5,876 nt of DNA from positions 1 to 5,876 of the forward strand of contig JAFQDR010000133.1 in NCBI GenBank assembly GCA_017415945.1, given 5' to 3'. The notes below the pieces were generated by a model. That model saw only the letters and a program-made list of their open reading frames with translations. It searched no databases and was not told the DNA's origin. The stretch is from Oscillospiraceae bacterium (GTDB taxonomy: Bacteria > Bacillota_A > Clostridia > Oscillospirales > Oscillospiraceae). A program made the position numbers and the translations under genes. Of this stretch, positions 1 to 5,101 are shown one piece after another (positions within the stretch are counted from its first letter, which is position 1; every line of letters begins with the position of its first letter).

Positions 1-1
1 C

Positions 2-361
2 CGTTACTTTGCCCGCTTTGACGAGTCTCCCACCCAGAAGCTGATGATCAACGGTTCCTACGTCAAGGAGTACTGGGGCGAAGGCTCCAACCGTGCCCGC
101 AACTGGCAGCGCTACGACCTGGGCGGCAAGACCGGTCTGGGCTTTGAAGAAGGCGTGGACTCCTACGTTACCTATGCTGGCCCCCTGCACGACAACGTGG
201 AGAAGTCCCTGTACAAGGTCAAGTCCACCATGTGCAACTGCGGCGTCATCAATATCCCCGACCTGCAGAAGAACGCCAAGATCACTCTGGTCTCCGCCAC
301 CTCCATCGTGGAAGGCGGCTACCACGACGTGACCCTGCGCTCTACTTCCAACAGCAAGTAA
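2..361 (+). CDS. guaB: IMP dehydrogenase, C-terminal part (5' end outside window)
   Basis: This is the 3' end of an enzyme that oxidises IMP to XMP with NAD+, the committed step of guanine nucleotide synthesis in the cytosol. The open frame runs in from the left edge (first full codon at 2) and gives 119 residues. The stretch [16 protein letters not shown] matches the mobile flap of the Tritrichomonas foetus-like IMPDH group. In that group the Arg-Tyr pair of WQRYD (codons 110-115) is the catalytic dyad that activates water. FEEGVDSYV (143-169) and the KSTMCNCG segment follow, as in that group. The common bacterial flap sequence (YRGMGS...) is not what is seen here. The C-terminus [10 protein letters not shown]... 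is complete and ends in tandem TAA stops at 359-364. Catalytic Cys, CBS domains and start lie outside the window. Codon use is strongly biased to C/G-ending codons, as expected of a highly expressed housekeeping gene. Assignment is from recalled family motifs. Confidence 0.93.
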   Translation, partial: RYFARFDESPTQKLMINGSYVKEYWGEGSNRARNWQRYDLGGKTGLGFEEGVDSYVTYAGPLHDNVEKSLYKVKSTMCNCGVINIPDLQKNAKITLVSATSIVEGGYHDVTLRSTSNSK

Positions 362-370
362 TAAAGTATA

Positions 371-408
371 AAAATGCTCCTGTGAAAAGCTTCACAGGAG
401 CATTTTTT
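371..408 (+). terminator. Rho-independent terminator after guaB, probably bidirectional
   Basis: A perfect 13-bp stem pairs ATGCTCCTGTGAA (374-386) with TTCACAGGAGCAT (391-403) around an AAGC loop. It is followed by a T run (404-408) on the plus strand and preceded by AAAA (371-374), which gives a shorter U tract on the minus strand. It lies 9 bases after the guaB stop and 10 bases beyond the stop of the convergent lipoprotein gene, so it probably ends both transcripts. Confidence 0.93.
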
Positions 409-412
409 ACGA

Positions 413-1456
413 TCAGTTGGATGCCAGAACAACATGCCGGAGTTCTTGTCCTGACCAAATGTATATATCATTTCCGTCAATGAAAAAATTCTCTGCACTT
501 GAGATTTGATCTGATAGTTCCAAAAGAGAGTTTTCTATAGGATCCCACCGGCACAGGATTGCCGTTGGATAATCCACGCCATCCCAGGCAAGAACATAGA
601 TATGTCCATCTGCCGACTGCAATCGCCACGGTAAAGTGTGTTCCGGTGACGACGGGTTTTTCAGCAAGGTCTCGGTTGTCGTGCCATCTTTCAACGAGAT
701 GGACAGGATACCCTCAGAGATATCCGAAATCAAATGCAGGGTCTGGTCTTGCATAACACCTTCACAGCGGCCAAGCTTTGCCCTTGTTTTCAGTGTGGTG
801 ACAGTTTCTGTGCGCATAGTGTCCAATGCCACTGAAAAGATCGAAATCTCATCGTCAGCTGTCCGCTGCATGATATAGGCCGTTTGATCATCCATGCAGA
901 TCAAAAACGGGCGGTAGCTTCCGTTATAGCGAAGATCGATCTGACACCATGGCGTATAAACTCCGCTTTCAATATTTAAAAACCCCAGAGAGTTTACATA
1001 ATATGAATAAGGATCGGAGTTCGCTGAACCCATCCATTTCCTTTCACCATACCCAATGCGGAGAAAGATCCAGTGATCCGATGCCCCTTCCATGGATATC
1101 TCGTTCTTTCGGGTGCCTTCCGGCATTTCCCAAACCAGGCTTTGTTCCCTACTGACGGGATCATAGGCGAGAATATCATATCCCTCTGTGAATAATACCC
1201 GCTGTAGCGGGTCATTCCAAATGACATCATGGCTGTTCTCGTTCTCCTCCTGGAGCAAACGATACTGGGGATCCTCCATGAACACTTCTGTTAAATAAGT
1301 CTGTCTTCCTTCTGTGCAGACTGCATGCACCACACCATCTGAAATAAAAACGCTTCGGTACCGAAGTTCTTCCGGGTTGGGGGCAGAAGGAGTTTTGCTG
1401 GAAGAGCAGCCTGTCAGAACGATTATGACCAAACAGATCGCGATCAGCTTTTTCAT
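413..1456 (-). CDS. Putative lipoprotein, beta-propeller-like, unknown function
   Basis: The product is 347 residues. It begins with a lipoprotein signal: MKKL, a hydrophobic core, and lipobox LTGC with the lipidated Cys at residue 17. It should therefore be anchored to the outer face of the membrane. After a Ser/Pro linker the body shows repeated strand-turn-strand units of the type hydrophobic-D/N-x-x-S/T...L, for example around AYDPVSREQSLVWEM, FLNIESGVYTPW, SVALDTMRTETVTTL, SLKDGTTTETLL and WDPIENSLLEL. This spacing is typical of beta-propeller or DUF5050-like proteins. No catalytic motif is visible. The start is fixed by GAAAGGAGGA directly before ATG, lying immediately after the stop of the upstream membrane HTH gene with 12 bases between genes, so the two are co-transcribed and probably work together. 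Codon use is more mixed and AT-richer than in guaB or the enolase gene, suggesting low expression or acquisition. The propeller fold is inference. Confidence 0.85.
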   Translation of the reverse strand: MKKLIAICLVIIVLTGCSSSKTPSAPNPEELRYRSVFISDGVVHAVCTEGRQTYLTEVFMEDPQYRLLQEENENSHDVIWNDPLQRVLFTEGYDILAYDPVSREQSLVWEMPEGTRKNEISMEGASDHWIFLRIGYGERKWMGSANSDPYSYYVNSLGFLNIESGVYTPWCQIDLRYNGSYRPFLICMDDQTAYIMQRTADDEISIFSVALDTMRTETVTTLKTRAKLGRCEGVMQDQTLHLISDISEGILSISLKDGTTTETLLKNPSSPEHTLPWRLQSADGHIYVLAWDGVDYPTAILCRWDPIENSLLELSDQISSAENFFIDGNDIYIWSGQELRHVVLASN

Positions 1457-1460
1457 AGCT

Positions 1461-1470
1461 TCCTCCTTTC
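1461..1470 (-). promoter_or_regulatory. Ribosome binding site of the lipoprotein gene
   Basis: Reading on the minus strand, GAAAGGAGGA starts within the stop codon of the upstream HTH gene (TGA at 1471-1469) and lies 4 bases from the ATG at 1456. It supports both the chosen start and translational coupling of the two genes. Confidence 0.85.
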
Positions 1471-2107
1471 AGCGGGGACGGTCAAAACCGAGAAACAAAG
1501 CAATTCCCGGAAGTACAAACACATAGGAATGGAACGCCAACCAGAGCCAAACCCGATAAGCCCACATCCCGCCGGGAAGGGTGGTATAGACGACCAGGGA
1601 GGTATAGAGGAACATGCCAAGGCACAGGATTCCCAACACCTGAAGGGTCAACCGCAGCCACCGAATGGGGAGAAACAGATCGGCCCGCAGGGAGAGCAGG
1701 GACATGAAACAAACTGCGCCGGAGAAGAATGCCATTGGGCACAGAAGAATTCGATATAGGAACTCTGCAAAATCCGAATAAGACAAATCAGGACGTCCGA
1801 TCAGGCCGCGCACCAAAAGCGCACAGCATACCGAGACAAGCACCACAACAGCAGAGGTCTTTGCGGCAGTACGATAGGCAGAGGTGTCCCGCTGTTTGAC
1901 AGAGATCTCTTTTCCATAAATCAGCTTCTCCGCGGAGACATGCAGACAATCGGCAATCTGCACGATGGTCGGCAGATCAGGAAGGGTACGTCCCGTTTCC
2001 CAACTGGATACCGCCTGTCTGGTCACGTGAAGCTGCTCTGCCAGCTCGGCCTGTGTCAGTCCCTTTACTTTTCTGTTTTTTGCAATGTGCCGTCCAACAT
2101 CCAGCAT
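1469..2107 (-). CDS. XRE-family HTH transcriptional regulator with C-terminal membrane domain
   Basis: The product is 212 residues. Residues about 5-60 form a Cro/CI (XRE) DNA-binding domain; the helix-turn-helix is TQAELAEQLHVTRQAVSSWE (18-37), followed by GRTLPDLPTIVQIADCLHVS. After a short linker, four hydrophobic segments are visible at roughly 84-104, 115-140, 152-176 and 182-207. The protein should thus be a membrane-tethered one-component regulator. The start at 2107 is chosen over an upstream in-frame ATG at 2197 because AAAAGGAGGCG lies 7 bases before it, homology to XRE proteins begins here, and the promoter lies inside the longer version. It is the first gene of an operon with the lipoprotein gene. 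Its target cannot be read, but the inverted repeat upstream of its own promoter is a candidate. A membrane sensor role, with the lipoprotein as partner, is inference. Confidence 0.88.
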   Translation of the reverse strand: MLDVGRHIAKNRKVKGLTQAELAEQLHVTRQAVSSWETGRTLPDLPTIVQIADCLHVSAEKLIYGKEISVKQRDTSAYRTAAKTSAVVVLVSVCCALLVRGLIGRPDLSYSDFAEFLYRILLCPMAFFSGAVCFMSLLSLRADLFLPIRWLRLTLQVLGILCLGMFLYTSLVVYTTLPGGMWAYRVWLWLAFHSYVFVLPGIALFLGFDRPR

Positions 2108-2110
2108 TTT

Positions 2111-2123
2111 CGCGCCTCCTTTT
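2111..2123 (-). promoter_or_regulatory. Ribosome binding site deciding the HTH gene start
   Basis: On the minus strand AAAAGGAGGCGCG sits just ahead of the ATG at 2107; AGGAGG occupies 2120-2115 with a 7-base spacer. It rules against the longer in-frame start at 2197. Confidence 0.85.
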
Positions 2124-2129
2124 ACCTGT

Positions 2130-2138
2130 AGTATATCA
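2130..2138 (-). promoter_or_regulatory. Extended -10 promoter of the HTH-lipoprotein operon
   Basis: The minus strand reads TGATATACT: a TGn extension plus TATACT (5 of 6 to TATAAT). No good -35 hexamer is present at 16-18 bases, which fits an extended -10 type. Predicted transcription would start near 2123, giving a leader of only about 16 bases that begins at the Shine-Dalgarno sequence. Confidence 0.55.
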
Positions 2139-2158
2139 GATAAAGGCGTATTCTGCAC

Positions 2159-2173
2159 GCAACAGTTTGTTGC
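2159..2173 (-). promoter_or_regulatory. Perfect inverted repeat, candidate operator
   Basis: GCAACA-GTT-TGTTGC is a perfect 6-bp inverted repeat with a 3-base centre. It lies about 36-50 bases upstream of the predicted transcription start of the HTH operon, abutting the -35 position. XRE proteins bind such dyads, so self-regulation is plausible, but binding is inferred from position only. Confidence 0.4.
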
Positions 2174-2176
2174 ACA

Positions 2177-2190
2177 GGGGAGCCGTCCCC
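2177..2190. other. Small GC-rich hairpin in the gap between the two minus-strand operons
   Basis: GGGGA-GCCG-TCCCC can fold with a 5-bp stem. No T run follows on either strand, so it is not a terminator. Function unknown. No gene is supported in the gap from 2108 to 2299. Confidence 0.3.
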
Positions 2191-2248
2191 GGCCCACGCG
2201 TCTGAATTACAGGGCCGCACCGCTGAAAGGTTCGCATTATGCTTTTAC

Positions 2249-2293
2249 ATACAAAAATATCCTGATGCGATTGCATCAGGATATTTTTTGTAT
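2249..2293 (-). terminator. Rho-independent terminator of the enolase-opine dehydrogenase operon
   Basis: A perfect stem pairs ATATCCTGATGC (2257-2268) with GCATCAGGATAT (2273-2284) around a 4-base loop, extended by A/T pairs at the foot. Read on the minus strand it ends in TTTTTGTAT. It starts 7-16 bases past the stop of the opine dehydrogenase gene and separates this operon from the HTH operon downstream. Confidence 0.93.
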
Positions 2294-2299
2294 CAGGAA

Positions 2300-3409
2300 T
2301 TAGCCCATGACGTACTTCAGCAGAGCGTCGGTGTCCATGCCTTCCAGGCCCAGAGCCTCGACGGTACGGCCTTCGTCCATCTGCTGGAAGCCGTTGGCGC
2401 CATTGTAGATGGAGCGACCAATGTTGATGATGGCGTCCATGCAGGGGGTAGCCACGCCAACGACCTGTGCGATGGCCTGCAGAGCCACCAGGGAGTAGGG
2501 GATGTCCTCCATGACATAACGGGTGTTGAGGTGGTTGTGGCCCATGATGCCCTTATAGCCGGGGTTGTTCTTGGCCAGCATGTACAGGGGATCTCCTTCC
2601 TTGCCGCAGCCGGGATACATATCCAGATACTGCTGGCAGATGGAACGCTGCTTGATGCCCAGCTTTTCAGCGATGGCAATACGCTCCATATCCATGGTCT
2701 CCACGAACTTGCCGATGCTGGGGGTGATGCCGTCCAGATAGTACTGGAAGGGGACGAAGGGATCGGCCTCGATACGGGAGGTGTTCAGCAGCATGGGAGC
2801 GGGATGCATCATGGCGTTCAGGTTGTCCAGGCTGGTCTCCAGAACGTTGTTCACGATCTTGAACCAGGGCATCACGCCGCAGATGGCAGCTTCCAGACGG
2901 GCATTGTCGGAGGCGGGCAGGGCAGCGATGGGAACGGCATCCTTCACGCCGTAGATCTCTACGGTACCGTTCTCAATGATACGGGTGGCGTACAGCAGGG
3001 TGCAGGCGGCGCCCACGACCACATTGGCGGTGCAGCCCATTTCCTTCATGACCTTGCGGAAGGAAAGCGCGCCGCAGGATGCTTCGGGATGCAGCAGAAC
3101 AGTCATGCCGTCCTTCAGATGGGGGACCATCCGACGGGCGATGCTCTCATGGAACAGAGAGGGGAGAACCAGAATGACATTGTCAGCGCCTTCCATGGCC
3201 TTACCCATGTCGGTGGTAGCAAATTCCAGCTTGCCTTCGCCGTCCATGGCATTGGTCACGGTGATGGAACCCTTGGCGTTCAGCGCGTCGACCGTTGCAG
3301 GAACGACGTCAAACAGACGAACCTTCTGGCCGAGGATACCCAGATGACCGGCCATAGACTGACCGCCGTTACCGCCGCCGATGATTGCCCATGTTTTCTG
3401 AATGCTCAT
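2300..3409 (-). CDS. NAD/NADP octopine/nopaline (opine) dehydrogenase family protein
   Basis: The product is 369 residues, full length for the family. Opine dehydrogenases reversibly join an amino acid and a 2-oxo acid to an N-(carboxyalkyl)amino acid with NAD(P)H, in the cytosol. Residues 7-16 hold the Rossmann motif IIGGGNGG. D34, at the end of the second strand (RLFD), suggests NAD(H) rather than NADP(H). Family motifs follow: HPEASCGALSFRKVM (107-121), the LYATRI segment (139-144), VEIYGVKDAVPIAALPA (150-166), then the helical C-terminal domain with NAMMHPAPMLLNTSR. H202 and the pair R297/D302 (NTRYVMEDIPY) fit the catalytic His and the Arg-x4-Asp pair known from octopine dehydrogenase and the Arthrobacter enzyme. 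The start has AAAGGCGG eight bases upstream. It lies 47 bases after the enolase-superfamily gene with no terminator between, so both share a transcript. Substrate and direction are unknown; next to an importer, oxidative cleavage is the likelier use. Confidence 0.9.
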   Translation of the reverse strand: MSIQKTWAIIGGGNGGQSMAGHLGILGQKVRLFDVVPATVDALNAKGSITVTNAMDGEGKLEFATTDMGKAMEGADNVILVLPSLFHESIARRMVPHLKDGMTVLLHPEASCGALSFRKVMKEMGCTANVVVGAACTLLYATRIIENGTVEIYGVKDAVPIAALPASDNARLEAAICGVMPWFKIVNNVLETSLDNLNAMMHPAPMLLNTSRIEADPFVPFQYYLDGITPSIGKFVETMDMERIAIAEKLGIKQRSICQQYLDMYPGCGKEGDPLYMLAKNNPGYKGIMGHNHLNTRYVMEDIPYSLVALQAIAQVVGVATPCMDAIINIGRSIYNGANGFQQMDEGRTVEALGLEGMDTDALLKYVMG

Positions 3410-3417
3410 AATAAATT

Positions 3418-3426
3418 CCGCCTTTC
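3418..3426 (-). promoter_or_regulatory. Non-canonical ribosome binding site of the opine dehydrogenase gene
   Basis: The minus strand reads GAAAGGCGG, 8 bases before the ATG at 3409. The central A of AGGAGG is replaced by C, so it is weaker than the other sites in the window. Translation may partly rely on ribosomes arriving from the gene upstream. Confidence 0.55.
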
Positions 3427-3456
3427 TTTTGATCGGTAATCATATTTTAGATAAAA

Positions 3457-4587
3457 TTATTCTACAACAGTGGTCTTGACAGTGTACTTCTTCAGGTTCT
3501 CTTCGTTGATCTGGATGCCCAGACCGGGAGCGTCGGAAACGTGGGCGACGCCGTTGATCACGCGAGTCTCGAAGTCGGTGATGTCGCCGTCCAGACGCAG
3601 GGGAGAGAAGTAAGAGTGGCCGATGGTGGTCATCAGGTTGGCAGTACCGGCAGCCAGAGACAGGCTGGCGGCCTGGGTGATGCCTTCTTCCAGCATGGAA
3701 TTGAAGAAGATCTTGATGCCGTTGGCAGCGGCGAAGTCCACAATCTCCTTGGCACGCAGGATGCCGCCGTGCTTGGTGACCTTGACGCTGAATACGTCGA
3801 CAGCCTTGGCACGGACCAGATTGACGGCGTCATGCAGGGTGCTGCAGCCTTCGTCGGCGGAGATGGGCATGCTGACGGCCTGACGGATGCGAGCCATGCC
3901 TTCCACGTCCCAGCTCTGAACGGGCTGTTCCAGATACAGCAGATTGCAGCGTTCCACGGCGCGGGCGTAGGAAATGGCGGTCTCCACGTCCCAGCCCTGG
4001 TTGGCGTCGGCTACCAGGGGGAAGCTGTCACCAAAAGTGTCGTAGGCAGCCAGAGTGCGGGCGGCGTCATTGCGCCAGTCGGCGGTGCCGATCTTGATCA
4101 TGGCGCCGTAGAAACCACGGTCCTTGGCATCCTGCAGCTCGGCAACCGTCTCATCGGGGGTGGCGCCGCCGACGGACCAGAAGCTGGGGATCTCATCACG
4201 GCGCTTGCCGCCCAGCAGCTGATGGACAGGAACGCCCAGAGACTTGCCGAACAGGTCGTAAGCAGCCATGTCGATGGCGGACTTGGGAATGTTGTTGCCG
4301 CGGATCATGGCGTCCATGAGGCGGTGGGTCTCGTGGATGTTGGTGGGGTCTTTGCCGATAAAGGCGGGAGCCAGATGCTTCAGCATGACCACAGAAGCGG
4401 AGTCGGCACTGTCACCGGTGAACAGGGGCCAGGGATCACATTCGCCGTAGCCTACCAGACCGGTGTCGGTGTGCATCTCCACCACCAGAGGCGTGGTATC
4501 GGACATGACGCCATACTCACGGCTCAGGATATAGGGATGTTTCAGGGGTACTTTCAATTCGTGCAGAACAATCTTTGTAATAACCAT
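3457..4587 (-). CDS. Mandelate racemase/muconate lactonizing enzyme family protein (enolase superfamily)
   Basis: The product is 376 residues, the usual length. An N-terminal capping domain (about 1-125) contains the flexible specificity loops (20s loop LSREYGVMSD; 50s loop GECDPWPLFTGDS). A (beta/alpha)8 barrel follows. The three metal ligands are visible: D194 (VADANQGW), E220 (YLEQP) and D245 (ISADEG). Acid/base lysines are K165 (MIKIG) and K269 (SVKVTKHGG), the two-lysine layout of the MLE subgroup. Oddly, the KxK motif is MxK here: M163 replaces the first lysine, while the second, the proton-transferring one, is kept. Family members catalyse abstraction of a proton next to a carboxylate: racemisation, epimerisation, cycloisomerisation or dehydration. 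It is first in an operon with the opine dehydrogenase and divergent from an Opp/Dpp-type permease, so the substrate is probably an amino-acid derivative; epimerisation is inference. GGAGG lies 9 bases before the start. The exact reaction is not assignable. Confidence 0.9.
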   Translation of the reverse strand: MVITKIVLHELKVPLKHPYILSREYGVMSDTTPLVVEMHTDTGLVGYGECDPWPLFTGDSADSASVVMLKHLAPAFIGKDPTNIHETHRLMDAMIRGNNIPKSAIDMAAYDLFGKSLGVPVHQLLGGKRRDEIPSFWSVGGATPDETVAELQDAKDRGFYGAMIKIGTADWRNDAARTLAAYDTFGDSFPLVADANQGWDVETAISYARAVERCNLLYLEQPVQSWDVEGMARIRQAVSMPISADEGCSTLHDAVNLVRAKAVDVFSVKVTKHGGILRAKEIVDFAAANGIKIFFNSMLEEGITQAASLSLAAGTANLMTTIGHSYFSPLRLDGDITDFETRVINGVAHVSDAPGLGIQINEENLKKYTVKTTVVE

Positions 4588-4596
4588 AAATGTACG

Positions 4597-4601
4597 CCTC
4601 C
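4597..4601 (-). promoter_or_regulatory. Ribosome binding site of the enolase-family gene, within a potential hairpin
   Basis: GGAGG on the minus strand lies 9 bases ahead of the ATG at 4587. Four of its five bases (4601-4598) fall in an 8-base segment, TTTCGGAG, that is perfectly complementary to CTCCGAAA further upstream in the leader. The site could therefore be hidden by pairing. Confidence 0.8.
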
Positions 4602-4649
4602 GAAAGATACGATTCTTTATTGCGTTTTTTCGGAGAGGCAGACCTCTCC
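4598..4649 (-). promoter_or_regulatory. Leader with two mutually exclusive hairpins
   Basis: On the minus strand, GGAGAGG (4649-4643) pairs with CCTCTCC (4638-4632) around TCTG. Alternatively CTCCGAAA (4635-4628) pairs with TTTCGGAG (4605-4598) across a 22-base loop, covering most of the Shine-Dalgarno sequence. The two share bases 4632-4635 and cannot coexist fully. The first frees the ribosome site and the second blocks it. It matches no riboswitch class I recognise; a regulatory role is inference. Confidence 0.4.
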
Positions 4650-4659
4650 TGATGCGTTT

Positions 4660-4688
4660 ACTGTACTACAACTTCTTGGGGGTGTCAA
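4660..4688 (-). promoter_or_regulatory. Sigma-A-type promoter of the enolase-opine dehydrogenase operon
   Basis: On the minus strand a perfect -35 TTGACA (4688-4683) is followed by a 17-base spacer and -10 TACAGT (4665-4660; 4 of 6 to TATAAT). Transcription should start near 4653, so the first hairpin of the leader lies at the very 5' end of the mRNA and the leader is about 65 bases. Confidence 0.65.
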
Positions 4689-4701
4689 TCGATTTCGATG
4701 G

Positions 4702-4715
4702 AATTTGACCAAATT
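4702..4715. promoter_or_regulatory. Operator-like palindrome, left copy
   Basis: AATTTG-AC-CAAATT is a perfect 6-bp dyad with a 2-base centre. It lies just upstream of the -35 of the leftward promoter, about 49-62 bases before its start. Twelve of its bases recur exactly, in inverted orientation, near the rightward promoter at 4957-4968. The binding protein is not in the window. Confidence 0.55.
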
Positions 4716-4901
4716 TTTCTGAGGGTTGTAGCGCAGGGTTGGGCAGGATGGTGGTCTCTCTGTACGATGAAGGACCTGCATTGTGAAAAATGACAAAAAT
4801 ATAAAAAGGCCCTTGTCCGCAGGCCGTTTACAAATGCTTCTGCAAAGAATATTTTTCCAAGGCTTGATGTAAAAAAGCTAAGTTTTGGGTGAATTAGACA
4901 A

Positions 4902-4929
4902 GTTTTTGACAATTAAATTGGTCAAAAAC
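4902..4929. promoter_or_regulatory. Long perfect inverted repeat containing the operator-like motif
   Basis: GTTTTTGAC (4902-4910) and GTCAAAAAC (4921-4929) are perfect 9-bp inverted arms around a 10-base AT-rich centre. The right arm overlaps TTGGTCAAA (4918-4926), the same 9 bases found at 4958-4966, exactly 40 bases further on. No T run follows the repeat, so it looks like a protein binding site rather than a terminator. Confidence 0.5.
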
Positions 4930-4956
4930 GAGGATGTCGATGGATGCCTTGTTAAG

Positions 4957-4968
4957 TTTGGTCAAATT
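4957..4968. promoter_or_regulatory. Operator-like motif, right copy
   Basis: TTTGGTCAAATT is the exact reverse complement of 4702-4713. Its core TTTG-GT-CAAA is a dyad. It ends 2 bases before the proposed -35 of the rightward promoter, a position suited to an activator touching RNA polymerase or to a repressor. Confidence 0.55.
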
Positions 4969-4970
4969 AC

Positions 4971-4999
4971 TTGCTTTTTCGCTTGGGATGTTGTATTAT
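4971..4999 (+). promoter_or_regulatory. Probable promoter of the permease gene
   Basis: TTGCTT (4971-4976) and TATTAT (4994-4999; 5 of 6 to TATAAT) are separated by 17 bases. The -35 is weak in its second half, which fits dependence on an activator bound at the adjacent motif. The start would be near 5006, giving a leader of about 96 bases. Confidence 0.45.
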
Positions 5000-5015
5000 A
5001 TGTCCATGTGTGGTC

Positions 5016-5055
5016 CTGCTGTACGACAGCGGCCGCAGCCGCGGAGCTGGTGTCG
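5016..5055 (+). other. GC-rich folded leader upstream of the permease
   Basis: In the predicted mRNA leader, GCTGT-ACG-ACAGC (5018-5030) forms a hairpin and GCGGC-CGCA-GCCGC (5029-5042) a second that overlaps it by two bases. CGACA (5024-5028) can instead pair with TGTCG (5051-5055). The abrupt change from AT-rich to GC-rich sequence is visible. No T run follows. A role in RNA stability or regulation is possible but unproven. Confidence 0.35.
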
Positions 5056-5082
5056 CAGACCTCCGTAATGGCGATTATCTGT

Positions 5083-5090
5083 AAGGAGGA
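5083..5090 (+). promoter_or_regulatory. Ribosome binding site of the permease gene
   Basis: AAGGAGGA lies 11 bases before the ATG at 5102, slightly long but strong. No in-frame ATG, GTG or TTG lies between the preceding stop (5066-5068) and 5102, which fixes the start. Confidence 0.8.
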
Positions 5091-5101
5091 ACATAGCAAG
5101 A

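Larger units (their letters stand above)
4588..5101. other. 514-base divergent intergenic control region
   Basis: This gene-free stretch separates the enolase-superfamily operon (leftward) from the permease gene (rightward). It is AT-rich between about 4690 and 5010 and holds one promoter for each direction, a repeated TTTGGTCAAATT-like motif, a structured leader on the left and a GC-rich folded leader on the right. Between about 4720 and 4900 nothing clear is seen: short reading frames there have no ribosome binding site or recognisable product, and a weak GGCC/GGCC hairpin at 4808-4825 has no T run. Confidence 0.8.

Noticed and set aside
2108..2197. Longer start (ATG at 2197) for the HTH regulator
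   Set aside because: The extra 30 residues are not part of an XRE domain, cover the promoter and inverted repeat, and ATG 2107 has an excellent ribosome site.
2288..3439. 383-codon open frame on the plus strand across the opine dehydrogenase gene
   Set aside because: It is the antisense shadow of a gene with strong codon bias. Its translation is dominated by Gly, His, Val and Asp without a recognisable domain, and the minus-strand frame has full family motifs.
3541..4722. 393-codon open frame on the plus strand across the enolase-superfamily gene
   Set aside because: Same cause: antisense of a codon-biased gene, low-complexity Gly/Val/Asp/His composition and no ribosome binding site.
4808..4825. 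GGCC...GGCC hairpin as a terminator or small RNA end
   Set aside because: The stem is only 4 bp and is followed by GTTTAC, not a T run.
4685..4912. 75-codon minus-strand frame in the divergent control region
   Set aside because: It covers the operator-like repeats and the -35 of the leftward promoter, lacks a ribosome site, and has no recognisable similarity.
4906..4935. Perfect TTGACA at 4906-4911 as -35 of the permease promoter
   Set aside because: The best -10 at 17-19 bases is GAGGAT, a poor match; TTGACA here is better explained as part of the inverted repeat.
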